NCBI RefSeq assembly: GCF_900177735.1
Contig: NZ_FXBB01000027.1
Coordinates: 1 to 34,525 of the forward strand
DNA length: 34,525 nt
Reading direction: 5' to 3'
Source of the DNA: Dethiosulfovibrio salsuginis
Lineage (GTDB): Bacteria; Synergistota; Synergistia; Synergistales; Dethiosulfovibrionaceae
Below, piece by piece: positions 30,642-34,525 of the stretch. Under the pieces are notes generated by a model. That model made no database searches, was not told the origin of the DNA, and saw only the letters and a list, made by a program, of their open reading frames with translations. The stretch's first letter is position 1, and every line of letters begins with the position of its first letter. A program made the position numbers and the translations under genes.

Positions 30642-32380
30642 ATCTCTTAACCGGAGTCAAGCCCTCACTTTTCAGAGCGAAAACCTCCAAAGTCGCCATC
30701 ATTGCCCTGGCCCCTTCCGCCATATCCTGAGCCTTAATAGCCACATCCTCAGCACCTCTCTCGGTCTCTTCTGTGGCGGAGCGGATGGCCGCCATAAGTT
30801 CCACCGACCTCACCGCCGAGTTTGTCAGAGAATCCACCGCCCTGGCCATCTCGTCGCTGGAAGTGGCCTGGACCTCCGACTGGGAGGCGATATCCTTCAT
30901 CCTGTCGTCCAGCTTAACGGTCAGCTCAGCGGTCTTGACAAGGCCATCCCTTGCGTGGGAGACCTCCTGGGCGGTCCTCTCCATGGCCTGGACGGTCTCA
31001 CCGGTGACCTTCATAGCCTCGGAGGAGTCAGACTGAAGCCTGTCGATCATCGATCCAACCCTACCAGCGGCCTGAGCGGACTCCTCAGCCAGCTTCCGAA
31101 CCTCCTCGGCCACCACCGCAAAGCCTCTTCCTGCCTCGCCAGCTCTGGCGGCCTCTATGGCGGCGTTTAAGGCCAGCAGGTTCGTCTGGTCGGCGATGGT
31201 GGTGATGGTATCGACGAACTGGGAGATCGACCGAACCGAGTCCGCCAACTTACCGATACCCTCCGCCCCTGAACGAGCCCTGTCGTCGGCGGCCCTGATC
31301 TCGTCGAACATGGTGGTCAACCTGGCCCTGACGTCCTGGGACAGTCTGGCCATGAACGCGGTATCGGCGGCACAGCTGGAAATCAGGTCCGCCGAGGATC
31401 GGGCACTTGAAGCAACCTCCTGAATGGATGCGTTCACCTGCTCCAGGGCGGCGGAGTTGTTCTCCGTCAGTTCGGACATCTCCACCACCGACCCTCGGGC
31501 CTCGGTCATGGCGGCGTTTTGCTCCTCCGATATGGCAGCCAGTTCCTCGGACCTCTGGGAGGAAAGGGAGGCCTCGGAGCTCACCGCCTCTATGGTCCCT
31601 CTCAGCATCTTCGCCATTCCACCGAGAGATGAGCTCACCGAGGAGATCTCGTCTCCCACTTCATCCTCAAAGCTCACGGTGAGGTCTCCCTGGGCCATCT
31701 TTCCGATAGTCCCCACCATGACCCCCATCCTGGACGTAATCCTCCTCACGATGGCAAAAACAACCAAAACGGTCGCCAAAATACCCAGTCCCACCCCGGC
31801 GACAACCTTAAGCACCAAAGACATCACCGAGGCCTTCAGATCGGAGGTATAGAGCCCTGTGCCGTACCACCAACCCCAAGGGGAGTAGCTCTTGACGTAG
31901 GCCACTTTCTCCTCCACCACACCGCTGTTGGAGTTTAGCCAGTGGTAGGTCATCATGCCCGCTCCTTTCAGATGATCCGGCGATGGCGGTAAGCCCCCTC
32001 TGGACCCACACCCCGTTGGCGTCCTGGCTATCCAGCCGCTTTCCTCTCTCGTGGCCCTGAAAGGGAATCGTGACCCTCTGGTCCATATCGTATCCAAATA
32101 CGTAATCCTGACCGTTATATCTCATAGAGGACACCGCCTCGGAGGCCAGCAGCTGGGCCTCCTCCCTAGAAAGCTCTCCGTTTTCCTCCATCTTTCCGTA
32201 ATGTCTAACCACCTCGTCGGCGACCTCCACCACCGATAAAACCGTTGCGACCCTCTCCCTATAGAGGGCATCGTAATCAACCTTGTAGACCGTCAGGGAT
32301 ATGACCACCCCCAACAGCAAAAGGACCGCCGACAGGGGAATCATCAAAGCGAACGACAGCCTTTTGCCTCGTTTTCTCAT
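30640..32380 (-). pseudogene. Methyl-accepting chemotaxis protein interrupted by a +1 frameshift
   Basis: Two overlapping frames make up one chemoreceptor. The first part (from 32380) has a membrane helix at residues 8-28 and most of a single Cache domain ([11 protein letters not shown]). After NGVWVQRG it leaves frame. The second frame resumes with [17 protein letters not shown], then [16 protein letters not shown] (Cache end), a second helix, HAMP, and an intact signalling domain with [26 protein letters not shown]. The break is at a run of five C (31994-31998). With four, the frame would be continuous and encode about 579 residues. It may be an assembly error, a recent mutation or a phase-variable tract. 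AGGGAGG precedes the ATG. Confidence 0.85.
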
Positions 32381-32420
32381 CCTAAGCCCTCCCTAAGATC
32401 AAAAGTAAACTCTTTCTTAC

Positions 32421-32449
32421 ATAATACACCGGGAGGACTAACGGGGCAA
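32421..32449 (-). promoter_or_regulatory. Sigma-70-type promoter of the chemoreceptor gene
   Basis: On the minus strand TTGCCC (32449-32444) and TATTAT (32426-32421) are spaced by 17 bp, about 40 bases before the receptor ATG. Confidence 0.6.
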
Positions 32450-32462
32450 AACTTTCATCAAA

Positions 32463-33083
32463 TTAATCCACAGGACTATAGTATGTTTTCGGCCGACCGC
32501 TTTTGCCGTCCTCGTGACGGCGCTCCCTCTGCACTTGACCTTTTCTGGCCAGATATTCCAGATATCGGTGGGCTGTAGGGTAGGCTATTCCCGCCCTCTG
32601 TCCCACCTCCGAGGCGGAGAGGGGCTCGGAGGAAGAGGCCAGAACGTCCATAACCATCCGAGCGGTAGGCTCAGCCATACCCTTTTTGCTGCTCTCCCAG
32701 CCTGCGGACTTACGATAGCGGGACAGCTCGCCGTGAAGGGCGATCCTCGCTGAAAAATCAGCCAGCCTGACAGGCTTGGATACGAAGTCATCGGCCCCGG
32801 CTATAAACAACCCCCTGGCGATCTCCTGCTCTTGCTCCACGGTCAATGCGATTATCACCGTAGACGTGGAAACCTGTCTTACCCTCCTTATAAGCTCAAG
32901 GCCGCTCATAACCGGCATATGGTAGTCCACCAGCAGTATATCCACCATTCCCTCCTCGACCCATCCGAGAGCCGTGTGGGGATCGCTGGTGGTCCTGATC
33001 GACCATCCCTGAGAGGACGCCATGGCGTCCAGGGTGTAGAGTATTTCCTCGTCGTCGTCTACCGCACCAAGGGAAAATATCAT
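32463..33083 (-). CDS. Response regulator with C-terminal winged-helix domain
   Basis: A 206-residue response regulator. The receiver (residues 1 to about 120) has the acidic cluster VDDDEE, phosphoacceptor Asp in DILLVDYHMPVMSG and the conserved Lys in SKPVRL. The C-terminal part (about 140-200) has a helix-turn-helix (SASEVGQRAGIAYPTAHRYLEYLARKGQV) and ends in KSGRPKTYYSPVD, resembling the DctR/CitB-type regulators of carboxylate transport. It overlaps the kinase stop by 4 bp, so the two form a two-component pair. The permease operon 2 kb away is one possible target, which is conjecture. Confidence 0.88.
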   Translation of the reverse strand: MIFSLGAVDDDEEILYTLDAMASSQGWSIRTTSDPHTALGWVEEGMVDILLVDYHMPVMSGLELIRRVRQVSTSTVIIALTVEQEQEIARGLFIAGADDFVSKPVRLADFSARIALHGELSRYRKSAGWESSKKGMAEPTARMVMDVLASSSEPLSASEVGQRAGIAYPTAHRYLEYLARKGQVQRERRHEDGKSGRPKTYYSPVD

Positions 33084-34402
33084 AGGCTATCGCTCCTTTC
33101 GGCCTCCACCTTAGGTATATGTATGCTCACCGACGCCCCACCTTCTCCTACGTTCTCCATAGAGAGACTCCCTCCGTAGGCCTCGACTACCTCACGGACG
33201 AAGGCCAGTCCCAGCCCCGTCGAGCCCCACTGGGAACGACGGGACACTGGCCTGCCCGAAAAACCGGGACCGTTGTCCCAGACTTTGAACGCCACTTGGT
33301 CCTCCGATATGAGAAGGTCCAGGGCTATTGAAGGACGGTCTATCCCCTCGGTAGCCCTGTGAGCGTTCTCCAGTAGGTTCACCAGCGCCCTGGACAACCT
33401 GATGAGGTTGACCTTTATCCTGGAGCTATCGGCGACCTCAGGGACGTTCAACGCAACCTTTCGAGCCCAGTCCAACGGACTTATCTGTGACATACAGTAA
33501 TCCACCGCCTTAACCGGAGATATGGTCTGAACGGCCATAGGATCGCCGATCTCCGAGACCATCTGGTTCATCCTCCCGGCGGCCCTCTGTATGGTGTTAC
33601 CGTGGCTGATCACCGAGGGATCGGCGGAGGAGTGGACAAGCACGTCCGCCAGGCCGGTTATGGTCGTCAGAGGCCTCTTGAGGTCGTGGACCAGGTACTG
33701 AATCTCCCTAAAGACCCTGCTCTGGATCTGGTCCTGCCTCAACTTAGCGAGTTCCCTCTCCTTGTCCCTCAAAACCCTGAGATGAGAGAGCCTCTTCTCG
33801 TAACCGACGAAAAGCTCGATCACCACCATGGCGACGGCGAAACTGAAGAAAAACAGCATTATCCCCACCAGATTGAGGACTTGGTCTCGATCCATCAAGA
33901 CCGCAACCTCTTTGATGGACATGCTTAGTTCGCCCCAACCGAATCCGTAGGCTGTGAGCGACGGAATCACGTCAAGCCACTGAAGGGAGAATATCAACAC
34001 CCCCAGCACCACGACCCTGTTGCCCTGCCTAGCGACCCCTCGACTTAGATATTGGATGATCCCTACGCTTATGAGTGCCATCACGGCAGGTACCCCGAAA
34101 TGGGGAACCGAGGGCAACCTCAAAAACCACGCCCCGGCGTAGCATGCGGGGATCCCCAAAAGAGGGGTATACTTCCCTCCCATCATGAACCATCCGGCGT
34201 AGAGAAAAAACGCCCTAGCAGCGTTTATACCGACCAGTATAATCGCCGAGACCAGCAAAAAACCGCTGTCCAGAAGCCTCACAGACCTATCCAGACTGGC
34301 GATAACCCACCTAGCGGGCCATGAGGGATAGTGGGACAGAGCCCATATACCTATCATAAGCACCCCTAAACCGATAAAAATCTTTCTATCCCCGTCCAAC
34401 AA
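33080..34402 (-). CDS. Membrane sensor histidine kinase
   Basis: A 440-residue kinase with about six to eight hydrophobic segments in the first ~205 residues and no large periplasmic domain, a coiled coil, then a HisKA-type region with HDLKRPLTTITGLADVL. The HATPase domain has an N box (ALVNLLENAHRATE), G1 (WDNGPGFSG) and G2 (GSTGLGLAFVREVV). The start is TTG, with a second TTG directly after it. GGGGGG lies three to six bases upstream, so either could be used. It pairs with the response regulator. Repeat copy 4 ends about 12 bp before its Shine-Dalgarno. Confidence 0.87.
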   Translation of the reverse strand: MLDGDRKIFIGLGVLMIGIWALSHYPSWPARWVIASLDRSVRLLDSGFLLVSAIILVGINAARAFFLYAGWFMMGGKYTPLLGIPACYAGAWFLRLPSVPHFGVPAVMALISVGIIQYLSRGVARQGNRVVVLGVLIFSLQWLDVIPSLTAYGFGWGELSMSIKEVAVLMDRDQVLNLVGIMLFFFSFAVAMVVIELFVGYEKRLSHLRVLRDKERELAKLRQDQIQSRVFREIQYLVHDLKRPLTTITGLADVLVHSSADPSVISHGNTIQRAAGRMNQMVSEIGDPMAVQTISPVKAVDYCMSQISPLDWARKVALNVPEVADSSRIKVNLIRLSRALVNLLENAHRATEGIDRPSIALDLLISEDQVAFKVWDNGPGFSGRPVSRRSQWGSTGLGLAFVREVVEAYGGSLSMENVGEGGASVSIHIPKVEAERSDSL

Positions 34403-34422
34403 AATCCCCCCTTAAAGGACTC

Positions 34423-34525
34423 CTCTAAAAACTCTAATCCTCGGAGAGATCGTTTCGACGGAGCCCATTTGAGCCCGTATACTCGACCTGCCGTCGTGTA
34501 GTCGAATGGGGCGACAGGACGTCGC
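34423..34525 (-). repeat. Palindromic multi-hairpin repeat, copy 4 (reverse orientation, cut by window edge)
   Basis: The first 103 bp of a reverse-oriented copy. The terminal repeat CTCTAAAAACTC (34423-34434) is identical to that of copy 1. The outer-stem arm lies at 34440-34457, one base different from the arm of copy 1. It continues through the inner-stem arm and into the GTCCT-loop hairpin, where the window ends. The partner arms lie outside. Confidence 0.9.

Overview
The window looks like chromosomal DNA of a diderm, anaerobic, amino-acid/peptide-fermenting bacterium, most probably a member of the Synergistota (Dethiosulfovibrio-like; this is an inference from gene content, not a database match). 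The reasons are a complete lipid A aminoarabinose (arn) operon, which implies an outer membrane; a PgsB-PgsC-PgsW type poly-gamma-glutamate gene set; a rubrerythrin; an [FeFe]-hydrogenase-like sensory/electron-transfer module with DRTGG, PHP and anti-sigma-type ATPase genes; and a DctM-type permease grouped with gamma-glutamyltransferase. Start codons are often GTG or TTG, and gene ends frequently overlap.

Layout. Positions 1-377 hold no gene: a ribosome-binding site for a minus-strand gene lying off the left edge, a terminus-only repeat remnant and repeat copy 1. Positions 378-5639 (minus) form one tight operon read right to left: SMR-type transporter, type-4 uracil-DNA glycosylase, nitroreductase, DRTGG protein, RsbW-like ATPase, [FeFe]-hydrogenase-like Fe-S protein, second DRTGG protein, PHP-domain protein and a second ATPase. 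Positions 5744-14825 (plus) carry arnT-arnB-arnC-arnA(formyltransferase)-[repeat copy 2]-arnA(decarboxylase)-arnD-ugd-ROK kinase. The SMR gene, divergent from arnT, is a candidate for the ArnE/F flippase. Positions 14798-17435 hold an asparaginase and a rubrerythrin (minus) and a DMT exporter (plus).

Positions 17401-25503 (minus) form a second long operon. It starts with a soluble PAS histidine kinase carrying a degenerate receiver, followed by a periplasmic ligand-binding protein, a membrane HD-GYP protein, pgsB, [repeat copy 3], pgsC and pgsW, so a sensory and c-di-GMP cassette is translationally coupled and then joined to a poly-gamma-glutamate synthase. Immediately upstream, 25615-30504 (minus) encodes a secreted DUF6305-like protein, a DctM-like permease, an overlooked 48-residue membrane protein, a membrane-anchored M14/AstE-type zinc hydrolase and a secreted gamma-glutamyltransferase. 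This is a plausible set for cleaving gamma-glutamyl compounds outside the cytoplasm and taking up the products. The last part has a chemoreceptor gene with a frameshift at a C5 run (30640-32380), a response regulator and a membrane histidine kinase (32463-34402), and repeat copy 4 in reverse orientation, cut by the window edge.

The most unusual structure is the ~237-bp repeat family (three full copies, one edge-truncated copy, one terminus-only remnant). Each full copy has 10-12 bp terminal inverted repeats, an outer 18-19 bp stem, an inner 17-bp stem and internal hairpins, two of which carry the same GTCCT loop. Copy 3 has paired substitutions that keep both long stems. Copies 2 and 3 almost exactly fill the gap between a stop codon and the next Shine-Dalgarno inside operons, and copy 3 encodes the C-terminal residues and stop codon of pgsB. 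No transposase is present.
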